NCBI GenBank assembly: GCA_044375695.1
Contig: JBILMG010000022.1
Span: 1 to 14,384, forward strand
Length of the DNA stretch: 14,384 nt
Direction: 5' to 3'
From: DATDYW01 sp044375695
Lineage (GTDB): Bacteria > Patescibacteriota > Minisyncoccia > Phycocordibacterales > JAACPR01
Shown here: piece after piece, positions 7,201 to 13,078 of the stretch
Layout of the letters: each line of letters opens with the position of its first letter
Position numbering within the stretch: the stretch's first letter is position 1
Made by a program: the position numbers and the translations under genes
The notes under the pieces: generated by a model
Database searches by the model: none
The model's input: only the letters and a program-made list of their open reading frames with translations
Told to the model about the DNA's origin: nothing

Positions 7201-7816
7201 TTCTAAGATTCTCGCCCCGTTCGCCCCGTTCCTCGCCGAGCACGTGTACCAGACGTCCCGCGGGGCGCTGCGCTCGGTGCACCTCGAGAAGTGGCCGGCG
7301 GCGCAGAAGCCCGACGCCGCGCTCCTCGCGCAGATGGCAGCTGCCCGCGACGCCGCCTCTCGAGGCCTACAGCTCCGCGCCAAGTCTGGCCACAAGGTGC
7401 GCCAGCCTCTCGCCGCGCTCAAGCTGCGCGACGCCGCGATTTTTGCCGACCCGGATCTGGTCGCGATCGTGCGCGATGAGGTGAACGTGAAGGAGGTCGC
7501 CCACGAGCCGCTGCTATCGGCTGACGAGCCGGTGTGGCTCGACGAGGCGCTCACAGAGGAGCTGCGCCGCGAGGGCGCCATGCGCGAGCTCGTCCGCTAC
7601 GTGCAGGACAAGCGCAAGGAGCTGTCGCTCGCGCCGTCCGACAAGATCGCGCTCACCCTCGACACCGATCACAACGGACGTGCCCTGGTCGAGGAGTACC
7701 GCGCCGAAATCACCCAGAAGGTCAACGCGCACGCCATTCTCTGGAACTCGCCGCGCTCGGTTTCCGAGACGGTGGGGGAGGAGCCGTACAAGTTCCGCGT
7801 GGGGGTTAGCCTCTAG
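4271..7816 (+). CDS. ileS: Isoleucyl-tRNA synthetase with inserted histidine-phosphatase domain
   Basis: This class I synthetase charges tRNA-Ile. Of its 1181 residues, the Rossmann core carries HFGH (HIGH motif, residues 65-68) in the PPFATGLPHFGH context typical of eukaryote-like (type 2) IleRS. The CP1 editing domain includes TTPWTLPGN and HIAPAFGEDD; then come YWGTPIPVW (471-479), WFDSGS and KMSKS (822-826). The helical anticodon-binding domain (SNWFLRRSRDR) and C-terminal domain follow. Between about residues 503 and 703 an extra domain is spliced in: RHGE (R509, H510), LTETGRAQA, SPLFRT (R561), LKEIQTG (E588), PEGGEN and VVAHE (H655). This is a complete histidine-phosphatase (phosphoglycerate-mutase-like) catalytic set. 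Synthetase sequence resumes at DFHRPYVDE (H708). There is no stop or frame change at either junction. An alternative start is the GTG at 4283. The 83-codon gene follows 15 bases after the stop. Confidence 0.96.
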   Translation: MLARVKGEKTDAGAPVAKTEVALREEATLAFWQREKIFEETLSREAPLGEVVTYDGPPFATGLPHFGHLLPTSIKDAIPRYLTMKGHRVLRRWGWDCHGLPIETLIQKELNLATKADIERVGVATFNRAARDSVMRYDAEWKKIIPRLGRWVDMEDSYKTMDATYAESAWWAFAELSRKGLTYEGRKSVHVSPALETPLSNFEVAQAYKDIDDLSVTAKFPVAGQPNTYLLAWTTTPWTLPGNAAVAVNPSLVYARVESDGATYIVAENLVTANFEGKDHRVASTVTGAELVGLSYEPLFPDAAPKNRAKLWKVYAGDFVTAEDGTGLVHIAPAFGEDDLNLGEREGLPVIVHVGMDGKIFGTGLPELDGRQAKPAHDPSETDVEVVKLLAARARLFAKKKYRHSYPHCWRTGVPLLNYALSSWFVKVSAIRAKLAKLNDGVRWVPESVGKNRFGNWLREAKDWSVSRSRYWGTPIPVWKSKDGETIVVGSLEDLRRYSRSSNSWFAMRHGEAESNARGFVSQDNAAPAHLTETGRAQAAASAEDLKKQGITKIYCSPLFRTMETAEIVREALGLPASAVVVDERLKEIQTGIFSGKPIGEYRAFFAGAADQTLARFDMRPEGGENLRDVRARVGNFIYEADAANQNEKILVVAHEYVVWMLDAVREGATVARAAALKAADDYVPTGGWKAFDFAPIPRDENFELDFHRPYVDEVVLRERGKEFRRVPDVFDTWFDSGSVPFASSGFPKDRSRFDAPTGLFAPLKALFGKAKGFPAEFIAEGLDQTRGWFYTLLVLSGAIFGKAPYRNVVVNGLILAEDGRKMSKSLRNYPPIETVVDRYGADALRFFLLGSPAVRGEEVCFSEKGVDEVGKKLVSRLENCLAFYVQAAGENPPAPGADSPAALDRWMVARVAETAAEVGRAMEAYEIDRAVRPILPLVDDLSNWFLRRSRDRMREGAPLGEKSAAVRTMRWSLIEISKILAPFAPFLAEHVYQTSRGALRSVHLEKWPAAQKPDAALLAQMAAARDAASRGLQLRAKSGHKVRQPLAALKLRDAAIFADPDLVAIVRDEVNVKEVAHEPLLSADEPVWLDEALTEELRREGAMRELVRYVQDKRKELSLAPSDKIALTLDTDHNGRALVEEYRAEITQKVNAHAILWNSPRSVSETVGEEPYKFRVGVSL

Positions 7817-7831
7817 GCCGCCCCTGGCCCC

Positions 7832-8083
7832 ATGTTTCTTTCCCGACTCCAGAACTCATACCTGGTTATCGCCGTTTTTGCCGTCGCCGGCGCGGTGTTC
7901 GAGTTCTCGCGTAGCAATTGGGGCGCCGGTTTCGCCAGCATTCTCTGCGGCGCTTTGGGTATTGTCTTTCGGGATGAGGTCGCCCGCTGGGCGGAAAAGT
8001 GGTTCAACTGGATAGTCGCAATCTTCATTCTGATTGTCGGCATCGCCTTTCTGGCCGAAGATTTTATTTGGTTCTTCTCCTGA
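7832..8083 (+). CDS. Small membrane protein of unknown function, ileS operon
   Basis: This 83-residue protein is mostly hydrophobic, with three likely membrane helices (about residues 10-26, 30-47 and 58-80). A short charged stretch (RDEVARWAEKW, about 48-58) lies between the second and third. Tryptophan and phenylalanine cluster at the membrane boundaries (WFNW, DFIWFF). I recognise no family. The ATG at 7832 lies 15 bases after the ileS stop with no promoter-like or Shine-Dalgarno sequence in the gap, so it is probably co-transcribed with ileS. Downstream there is only a hairpin oriented mainly for the opposite strand (8109-8128). It could be mistaken for a random open frame, but the hydrophobic pattern and tidy spacing argue that it is real. 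Confidence 0.7.
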   Translation: MFLSRLQNSYLVIAVFAVAGAVFEFSRSNWGAGFASILCGALGIVFRDEVARWAEKWFNWIVAIFILIVGIAFLAEDFIWFFS

Positions 8084-8098
8084 TTGCCCAAGCTTTGG

Positions 8099-8128
8099 AA
8101 AAAGAAAAGCCGAGGTCGAAACCTCGGC
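8099..8128 (-). terminator. Minus-strand terminator of the interrupted small gene
   Basis: A perfect 8-bp stem (8109-8116 with 8121-8128) and CGAA loop are followed, reading leftward on the minus strand, by TTTTCTTTTT. The hairpin begins three bases after the minus-strand TGA at 8132-8134. On the plus strand the hairpin could weakly end the ileS unit, but TTTTT comes only about 10 bases later. Confidence 0.85.
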
Positions 8129-8131
8129 GGC

Positions 8132-8338
8132 TCAGTCAATTTTTGCCCGGAAGCTGTGCCGGAAGGGCGCGACGATAAGGCCGAGCCCAACCGCGGCGCC
8201 CAGGTAGCACAGGCTCGTCTAGGGTTCCGGGCCGAAGCCGATGCCATGTTCGTAAAATGTCTTGGCGATTTTGAGGCCGCAGGCGCCGAGCGCGTAGGTG
8301 CCGGCGGCGACGGACACGATGTAGAAGAAGGTGCGCAT
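8132..8338 (-). pseudogene. Small two-helix membrane protein gene interrupted by in-frame TAG
   Basis: Read on the minus strand from the ATG at 8338, 39 codons lead to a TAG at 8219-8221. The same frame then continues for 28 codons to TGA at 8132-8134, three bases before a good terminator. Before the TAG the product begins MRTFFYIVSVAAG and forms one membrane helix (about residues 4-22), then a polar loop ending GFGPEP. After the TAG comes a second helix (LCYLGAAVGLGLIVAPF) with a basic tail. The two halves look like one 68-residue helical-hairpin protein. The second half has no ATG, GTG or TTG start of its own. The TAG may be a recent nonsense mutation, a sequencing error or a read-through site. 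TAG is the normal stop of several neighbours, so general recoding is unlikely. The family is unknown. Confidence 0.6.
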
Positions 8339-8353
8339 AGGTTTCAAAATTGC

Positions 8354-8375
8354 AATATATTCATCGACTTAGCAA
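8354..8375 (-). promoter_or_regulatory. Possible minus-strand promoter of the small gene
   Basis: Reading the minus strand, TATATT (8359 to 8354) lies 15 bases before the ATG at 8338 in an AT-rich stretch. TTGCTA (8375 to 8370) is only 10 bases further upstream, so the -35 assignment is doubtful. The region is shared with the divergent recO promoter. Confidence 0.35.
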
Positions 8376-8407
8376 GTTTTCGCCTCGTCTCGTCGGGCGG
8401 GTGACGC

Positions 8408-8416
8408 TGCTAGAAT
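8408..8416 (+). promoter_or_regulatory. Extended -10 promoter of recO
   Basis: TGCTAGAAT (8408-8416) matches the extended -10 form TGnTAnnnT. The GTG start of recO follows after six bases (8423), so the transcript should be leaderless. No convincing -35 hexamer is seen. Confidence 0.5.
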
Positions 8417-8422
8417 TGGCGG

Positions 8423-9007
8423 GTGCACCAAGTCCTCGAAACCGACGCGCTCATTCTCGGCGGCGCCGCCGTGGGCGAGCGCGACCGCGTTGTCGCGCTG
8501 CTCTCGCCAGAGCTTGGCCTCGTGCGCACACGCGTCCGTGGCGTGCGGCAGATCTCGTCCAAGCTGCGCGGCTCGCTCGAGGACTGGTCGCTGGTTAGGG
8601 CGTACCTGGTACGCGGCAAAGGGGAGTGGCGGCTCACCAACGTCGTCTTGCTCGAGCAGCACTTCCCGGCGCTCCTCGCCTCTGGCGGACTCGCCTCGGT
8701 CTCGCGAGCCGCGCGGCTGGTGGCTCGCCTCGCCAAGGGCGAAGGCGACGGGGCGGCGCTGTTCCCGGCGCTCCTGTCCCTCGCGCGTTTCGCCGCGACG
8801 CCGCGCGACCACCGCACCCAGGATGCCGCCGAGACCGTCTGCGCGCTGCGGGTTCTGCGGGGCTTAGGCTACCTGCGCGAGACGCCGTCGCTCGAGCCGC
8901 TCGCGACCGCCGATTCGTTCGATGAGGCGACGGCCGAGATCGCCCTCGGCGTGCGGGCCGAGGCGGTCAACGCCATTAACGAGGCGCTCGCCGCGAGCCA
9001 CCTGTAG
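8423..9007 (+). CDS. recO: DNA repair protein RecO, short form
   Basis: RecO binds DNA and, with RecR, loads RecA onto SSB-coated single strands in recombinational repair. The N-terminal OB-fold region fits the family: a start near the ETDALIL strand, the RDRVVALLSPELGLVRTRVRGVR segment (about residues 20-42, cf. DxxxxxxSxxxGxxxxxxxGxR), then GSLEDWSLVRAYLVRGKGEWRLTNV. It is followed by an alpha-helical domain. At 194 residues it is shorter than typical RecO (about 240-250). It has no CxxC-type zinc motif; the only cysteine is in the helical part. The GTG start at 8423 is six bases after an extended -10 box. It is transcribed alone, divergently from the interrupted small gene. RecR is not in the window. 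Confidence 0.8.
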   Translation: MHQVLETDALILGGAAVGERDRVVALLSPELGLVRTRVRGVRQISSKLRGSLEDWSLVRAYLVRGKGEWRLTNVVLLEQHFPALLASGGLASVSRAARLVARLAKGEGDGAALFPALLSLARFAATPRDHRTQDAAETVCALRVLRGLGYLRETPSLEPLATADSFDEATAEIALGVRAEAVNAINEALAASHL

Positions 9008-9071
9008 CCGCGCCCCCGTCCGGCTGGGTGGGGTGGGGAATCTTCGCCGCGGCCCGAAGCGGTCGCGGCGC

Positions 9072-9077
9072 TATACT
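9072..9077 (+). promoter_or_regulatory. -10 box of the 635-residue surface protein gene
   Basis: TATACT (9072-9077) lies eight bases before the ATG at 9086, which predicts a start at or next to the A of the ATG. The upstream 17-base position (9049-9054, GCGGCC) is not -35-like. No terminator T-tract is seen between recO and this gene. Confidence 0.5.
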
Positions 9078-9085
9078 TTGGCCGT

Positions 9086-10993
9086 ATGCTCGAGAAGCCG
9101 CGCCTCAACAAGCTCGCCAAGAGTGAAGAGAGACTCTACTCGCCAGAGGCGAAGTTCGACGTGCGCCCCCGTCGGCAGCTCAAGGATAAGCACGCGACCG
9201 CCGCCGAATCGTGGGCGCAGCCGGAGCAGGCTGTGTCGTCCGACGACTACGTAGCCTCGCTGCGTCGCCGCCCCGGGAACCCGTTCGCGAAGGTGTTCGT
9301 CCTCGCCTTCGCCTTTTTCCTACTGGCTGCCGGCTACGGCTTCTGGAAGCTCGGCCCTGGCGCCACCGGCGTCCTCGAGGGAACCGAGGATATTCGGCTC
9401 TCGGTGGTCGCGCCGTCGGTCGCCTCGGGCGGCGAAGAGTACGCCTTCGACGTCGTCATTCAGAACCTGAGCCCAATCGGCGTTCGCCTGGCAGATCTCG
9501 TTGTGGAGATGCCGCCCGGCACCCGCGACGCGGAAACCCTGCGCCAAGACCTGCCGCGCCTGCGCATCCCAATCGGCGACATCGCCGCCGGCGAAACCCG
9601 CCGCCAGACGGTCGCCGTTGGCCTCTTCGGCGACGAGGGCGAGCGGCGCGCTTTCAATATCCGCCTCGAGTACCGCGCCCCTAACTCGGCTACCATCTTC
9701 GAGAAGGAGCGCGGGTACGAGGTGGCGCTCTCGGCGGCGCCGGTCCTCCTCACCGTCGATGCGCTCTCCGAAATCACCCCGGGCCAGCCGCTCAAGCTGG
9801 TGGCTAAAGTTTCCTCTAATTCGACCGTGCCGCTCGGCCCTATCGGCCTTCAGGTCGACCTGCCGTTCGGCTTCAAGACGGACGAACTCTCCGAGTCGCC
9901 GCGCGAGGAGGGTCTGTGGGTGTTCGATAAGCTCGAGCCAGGTGATTCCCGCGAGGTCACCATCACCGGTCGCCTCGACGGCGCCCACGGCGACATGCGC
10001 ATTTTCCGCTTCGTCGCCGGCGCCCTCGACACCGCTTCGTCGACCGAGGTGTCGGTGCCCTACGGCAGCCGCGCGGTCGAGGTGGCGGTAGCCCGCCCGT
10101 TCTTCGACCTCATCCTGGCGCTCGACGGCGAGGTCGCGCCCGAGGTGGTTCGCGCCGGCGCCGGCCGTATCGCCGCCAAGCTCTCCGTCGTCAACAACAC
10201 CAACGGCCCGATTCGCGACGCCAAGGTGCGCATGAACCTCACCGGCCTGGTGCTCGACGAGCGCACCGTCGAAACCTCCGACGGCGTCTACCGCTCGGCC
10301 GACAACGCCGTCTACTGGGACCAGACCACCATGCCGAAGCTCGAGGAGATTTCCCCGGGCGGCACCGTGCAGCTGTCCTTCAGCTTCCAGTCGCTCCCGC
10401 TCGCGAAAGACGCCACGGTCTTTGCCAACCCAAAGATCATCGTCGACGCCGAGGCGAGCGGCAAGCGCGTCTACGACGAGAACGTGCCCGAGCAGCTCGT
10501 GGCCAAGCTCCTGCGCGAGGTGAAAATTCTCTCGAACGTCGAGGTGACCCCGAGCGCCATGTACGTCTCCGGCGCGGTGCCCCCCAAGGTCGACACCGAG
10601 ACGGTGTACCGCATCACCTGGGCGCTCACCAACACCTCGAACGACATCGATTCCGGCACGGTCTCGGCGGTTCTGCCGCCGCTCGTCAGCTGGGTCGGGA
10701 ACGCCTCTGCTCCCGAGAACGTCTCCTACGACCCGAACGGCCGCCGCGTCATCTGGCAGGTCGGCTCGCTCCCGGGCGGCGCCGGCTACGGCAAGGCCGA
10801 GCGTCGCGCCTCGTTCGATATCTCCTTCGTGCCGTCGATTACCGACGAAGGCGAGGCGGCGTCCATCCTCGGCCGCTCTACCTTCACCGGCAACGACCTC
10901 TTCGCCGGCGCGAGCGTCGAGGCGAGCGTGCGCGAGGTCTCGACCGACTCGGTGCCCGGCGGCCGCGGCAAAATTGCCCCCAACCTCGATTAG
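9086..10993 (+). CDS. Membrane-anchored surface protein with beta-sandwich-like repeats
   Basis: This 635-residue protein has a basic cytoplasmic N-terminus (1-66, rich in K and R), one membrane helix (about 68-87, VFVLAFAFFLLAAGYGF) and a long remainder that would lie outside the membrane. The outer part looks like repeated beta-sandwich modules. Recurring features are 'valuable-strand then N/SN' segments (VVIQNLSPIGV, AKVSSNSTVPLGP, SVVNNTNGPI, WALTNTSNDI), each followed by a hydrophobic strand ending in LPxGF, MPPG, LPPLV or similar. This pattern resembles DUF11/CARDB-type domains of bacterial surface proteins. No LPxTG sorting signal or catalytic motif is seen. The likely role is structural or adhesive; this is an inference, with the family not identified. 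The ATG at 9086 follows a -10 box closely. glyS begins 63 bases after its stop, with no clear terminator between. Confidence 0.78.
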   Translation: MLEKPRLNKLAKSEERLYSPEAKFDVRPRRQLKDKHATAAESWAQPEQAVSSDDYVASLRRRPGNPFAKVFVLAFAFFLLAAGYGFWKLGPGATGVLEGTEDIRLSVVAPSVASGGEEYAFDVVIQNLSPIGVRLADLVVEMPPGTRDAETLRQDLPRLRIPIGDIAAGETRRQTVAVGLFGDEGERRAFNIRLEYRAPNSATIFEKERGYEVALSAAPVLLTVDALSEITPGQPLKLVAKVSSNSTVPLGPIGLQVDLPFGFKTDELSESPREEGLWVFDKLEPGDSREVTITGRLDGAHGDMRIFRFVAGALDTASSTEVSVPYGSRAVEVAVARPFFDLILALDGEVAPEVVRAGAGRIAAKLSVVNNTNGPIRDAKVRMNLTGLVLDERTVETSDGVYRSADNAVYWDQTTMPKLEEISPGGTVQLSFSFQSLPLAKDATVFANPKIIVDAEASGKRVYDENVPEQLVAKLLREVKILSNVEVTPSAMYVSGAVPPKVDTETVYRITWALTNTSNDIDSGTVSAVLPPLVSWVGNASAPENVSYDPNGRRVIWQVGSLPGGAGYGKAERRASFDISFVPSITDEGEAASILGRSTFTGNDLFAGASVEASVREVSTDSVPGGRGKIAPNLD

Positions 10994-11016
10994 GCCTGGT
11001 TTCTGGCCCTGGCGGC

Positions 11017-11045
11017 TTGCCCCGGTCGTTCCCGCGGGGCAGAAT
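11017..11045 (+). promoter_or_regulatory. glyS promoter within an inverted repeat
   Basis: TTGCCC (11017-11022), a 17-base spacer and CAGAAT (11040-11045) form a promoter 11 bases before the ATG at 11057. A perfect 7-bp inverted repeat (11018-11024 with 11035-11041, 10-base gap) covers most of the -35 and the edge of the -10. There is no T-tract, so it is not a terminator. The same design recurs at 13078-13109. Confidence 0.5.
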
Positions 11046-11056
11046 GCTGGGCCACA

Positions 11057-12445
11057 ATGGCTAACAAAAACGAGCAGAGCGTGATGGAGAAGCTGGTGTC
11101 GCTGTGCAAGCGGCGCGGCTTCATTTACCAGGGTTCCGAGATCTACGGCGGCCTGGCCGGTACCTGGGACTTCGGGCCTCTGGGCGTCGCCCTCAAGCAG
11201 AACGTCAAAAACCTTTGGTGGGCGCGCTTCGTCTCTAACCGCGACGACATGTACGGCATGGACGCGGCCATTTTGATGAACCCGGCTGCCTGGGAAGCGT
11301 CTGGCCACGTTGCCGGCTTCGCCGATCCGCTGGTCGAGGACCTCAAGACCAAGAAGCGTTTTCGCGCCGACCACCTCCTCGAGGCCGCGGGCGTTGACCC
11401 GAAGGGCATGAAGGTTGCCGACATGGACGCGGCGATCAAGGAGAAGGGGATCAAGAGCCCGGACGGCAACCCTCTCGGCGAGGTTCGTCAGTTCAACATG
11501 ATGCTCAAGACCTCCATCGGCGCCATCGAGGACGCTTCCTCTGTTTCGTACCTCCGCCCCGAAACCGCCGGCGGCATGTTCGTGAACTTCAAGAACGTCG
11601 TCGACTCCTTTCACCCGAAGCTGCCGTTCGGCCTCGCGCAGATCGGCAAGGCCTTCCGCAACGAGATTGCTCCGCGTGACTTTATCTTCCGCCTGCGCGA
11701 GCTCGAGCAGATGGAGATCGAGTACTTCGTGAAGCCGTCCGAGTGGGAAGCGGCCTTCGAGGAGCTCCGCCAGGAAATGTGGGCCTACACCAAGGACATC
11801 GGCCTCACCCAGGAAAAGGTGCACGAGCTCGAGGTCGCGCCCGAGGACCGCGCGCACTACTCCAAGCGCACCATCGACTTCGAGTTCGACTACCCGTTCG
11901 GCAAGAAAGAGCTCTACGGCCTCGCGTACCGTACCGATTTCGACCTCACGGCGCACCAAAATAAATCTAAGCAGGACCTCTCGTACTTCGAGGAGGAGAC
12001 TAAGGAGCGCTTCGTGCCGCACGTCGTCGAGCCGTCGTTCGGCGTCGACCGCACCGTGCTCGCCGTCTTGGCTGATGCCTACCGCGAGGACGAGCAGGGC
12101 GGCGAACCGCGCGTGTACCTCGCGCTCTCGCCCAAGGTCGCGCCGTACCTCGCCTGCGTCTCGCCGCTCCTCAAGAACAAGCCGCAGCTCGTCGAGAAGG
12201 CTAAGGAGGTGCGCACGATGCTCCGCGCCGCGTTCCCGGGGCGAATCAGTTACGACGATAACGGCAACATCGGCAAGCGCTACCGCCGCCAGGACGAGGT
12301 TGGCACGCCGTACTGCGTCACCGTCGACTTCGAAACTTTGGAAGGGAAGGAGAACCCGCTCGACACGGTCACCCTGCGCCACCGCGATACCGGCGAGCAG
12401 GAGCGCGTCGCCATCGCGGATCTCGCGGCGAAGCTTCGAGCCTAA
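11057..12445 (+). CDS. glyS: Glycyl-tRNA synthetase, alpha2 (homodimeric) type
   Basis: This class II synthetase charges tRNA-Gly. The 462-residue protein begins with the typical KLVSLCKRRGFIYQGSEIYGG segment, followed by GTWDFGPLGVALKQNVK. YLRPETAGGMFVNFKN is the glycine-binding region, and class II motif 2 begins at FRNE (200-203) and continues into EQMEIEYF. Motif 3 is PSFGVDR (R332), and the C-terminal anticodon-binding domain (about 355-462) contains GRISYDDNGNIGKRYRRQDEVGTPYCVTVD. This is the single-polypeptide dimeric GlyRS, not the alpha2beta2 GlyQS type. It is slightly shorter than the Thermus enzyme (about 505 aa) but complete. It starts at the ATG at 11057 without a Shine-Dalgarno sequence, 11 bases after a -10 box. 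It ends with the only TAA stop in the window and a very strong terminator. It is its own unit. Confidence 0.97.
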   Translation: MANKNEQSVMEKLVSLCKRRGFIYQGSEIYGGLAGTWDFGPLGVALKQNVKNLWWARFVSNRDDMYGMDAAILMNPAAWEASGHVAGFADPLVEDLKTKKRFRADHLLEAAGVDPKGMKVADMDAAIKEKGIKSPDGNPLGEVRQFNMMLKTSIGAIEDASSVSYLRPETAGGMFVNFKNVVDSFHPKLPFGLAQIGKAFRNEIAPRDFIFRLRELEQMEIEYFVKPSEWEAAFEELRQEMWAYTKDIGLTQEKVHELEVAPEDRAHYSKRTIDFEFDYPFGKKELYGLAYRTDFDLTAHQNKSKQDLSYFEEETKERFVPHVVEPSFGVDRTVLAVLADAYREDEQGGEPRVYLALSPKVAPYLACVSPLLKNKPQLVEKAKEVRTMLRAAFPGRISYDDNGNIGKRYRRQDEVGTPYCVTVDFETLEGKENPLDTVTLRHRDTGEQERVAIADLAAKLRA

Positions 12446-12451
12446 GATTTA

Positions 12452-12490
12452 AGAAAAAACGGCGCGCCCCTAGGCGCGCCGTTTTTTCTT
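12452..12490 (+). terminator. Strong bidirectional terminator after glyS
   Basis: A 9-bp GC stem (12460-12468 with 12473-12481, CCTA loop) is extended by A/T pairing to 17 bp, with T6-C-TT on the plus strand. The A-tract on the other side makes it workable in both directions. Confidence 0.93.
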
Positions 12491-12501
12491 TCCGCGCCCC
12501 T

Positions 12502-12528
12502 AAAAAAGAAAAGCCCGATAAGCGGGCT
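12502..12528 (-). terminator. Minus-strand terminator of the 171-residue gene
   Basis: A 6-bp stem (12512-12517 with 12523-12528) is followed on the minus strand by a T4-C-T6 tract. The gene's TAG stop (12527-12529) overlaps the upstream arm of the stem. Confidence 0.8.
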
Positions 12529-13042
12529 AAGGTCTGATTTCTTGGGCGTGGTGCTTGGCCCACTCTTGATTCGGCTCGCAGATTCGTCCGCGGGGGAAAC
12601 CTTCGCGCGGACCTCCAGAGGCCGGTTCAATTTCGGCGTCGAAGCCGTCGATCGAGAAGAGCTTGAACACCTTGGCGCGGTGCCCGTCTGCGGGGCTTGC
12701 CCACGGGCAACCGTTTCGAACGCGTTCGGTCACGAAGTGGCAGTCTTCGAGTCGAAGAATGGAGTTGGCGGAGACCAGTAGCCAGGTGGGCTCTTTCTCG
12801 TCGCCGCATTCGAGGAGCCAGCCGATCAGGAGGTGGTCGATGAATGGCCGGTCGAACTGGTAGCCCTGTTCGTGCGGGCCACTCGCGAAAGGAGATGCCT
12901 GGCGGAACGAGAAACCGAGCTCGGCGAGGCCGCGGCGGTCGATTTTTCCCAGCGCGGCATCGTCCATGAGCTTCTCGGCGATGAGGTTTAGGAGATGGCT
13001 GGTTGCCTGCGACGGATCTATGGGTATTGATGGTGCTTTCAC
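12527..13042 (-). CDS. Unknown soluble protein, 171 residues
   Basis: I do not recognise this protein. It has no signal peptide or membrane helix and reads as a soluble alpha/beta protein rich in acidic and aromatic residues. Visible segments include an amphipathic helix (ATSHLLNLIAEKLMDDAALG, about 13-32), a core FDRPFIDHLLIGWLLECGDEKEPTWLLVSANSILRLEDCHFVTERV (about 63-108), and a polar C-terminus with PREGFPRGRICEPNQEW. Cysteines at about 79, 100, 111 and 154 are spread out and form no clear zinc site. The GTG start at 13042 and the TAG stop within the terminator are both well placed. It is convergent with glyS, the two terminators sitting back to back, and divergent from the M16 protease gene. 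Codon composition is less GC-biased than in the synthetases, which is weak evidence of a different history. Confidence 0.75.
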   Translation of the reverse strand: MKAPSIPIDPSQATSHLLNLIAEKLMDDAALGKIDRRGLAELGFSFRQASPFASGPHEQGYQFDRPFIDHLLIGWLLECGDEKEPTWLLVSANSILRLEDCHFVTERVRNGCPWASPADGHRAKVFKLFSIDGFDAEIEPASGGPREGFPRGRICEPNQEWAKHHAQEIRP

Positions 13043-13049
13043 GCTTTAT

Positions 13050-13078
13050 TTACTGACACTTTATGCCTGTTTGGTCAA
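13050..13078 (-). promoter_or_regulatory. Candidate promoter of the 171-residue gene
   Basis: On the minus strand TTGACC (13078 to 13073) is followed after 17 bases by CAGTAA (13055 to 13050), itself preceded by TGT as in extended -10 promoters and seven bases before the GTG start. The -10 match is weak. TAAAGT (13063 to 13058) fits TAnnnT better, but only 9 bases from the -35. Confidence 0.35.

Noticed and set aside
8219..8221. Alternative genetic code with TAG as sense
   Set aside because: TAG ends argS, ileS, SPFH, recO and others at the expected family termini, so it acts as a normal stop here. TGA also acts as a stop (tmk), arguing against SR1/Gracilibacteria-type recoding.
8084..8404. 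Plus-strand 106-codon open frame
   Set aside because: It starts right at the previous stop, runs through a terminator hairpin and is antisense to the minus-strand small gene, which has a better product and ends.
11018..11041. Inverted repeat before glyS as a terminator of the 635-aa gene
   Set aside because: No T-tract follows the right arm, and the sequence coincides with a correctly spaced -35/-10 pair.
9320..12382. 1020-codon open frame on the minus strand
   Set aside because: It is exactly antisense to two well-supported genes (635-aa protein and glyS). High-GC, strongly biased codons leave the opposite frame stop-free, and its product is low-complexity charged sequence with no motifs.
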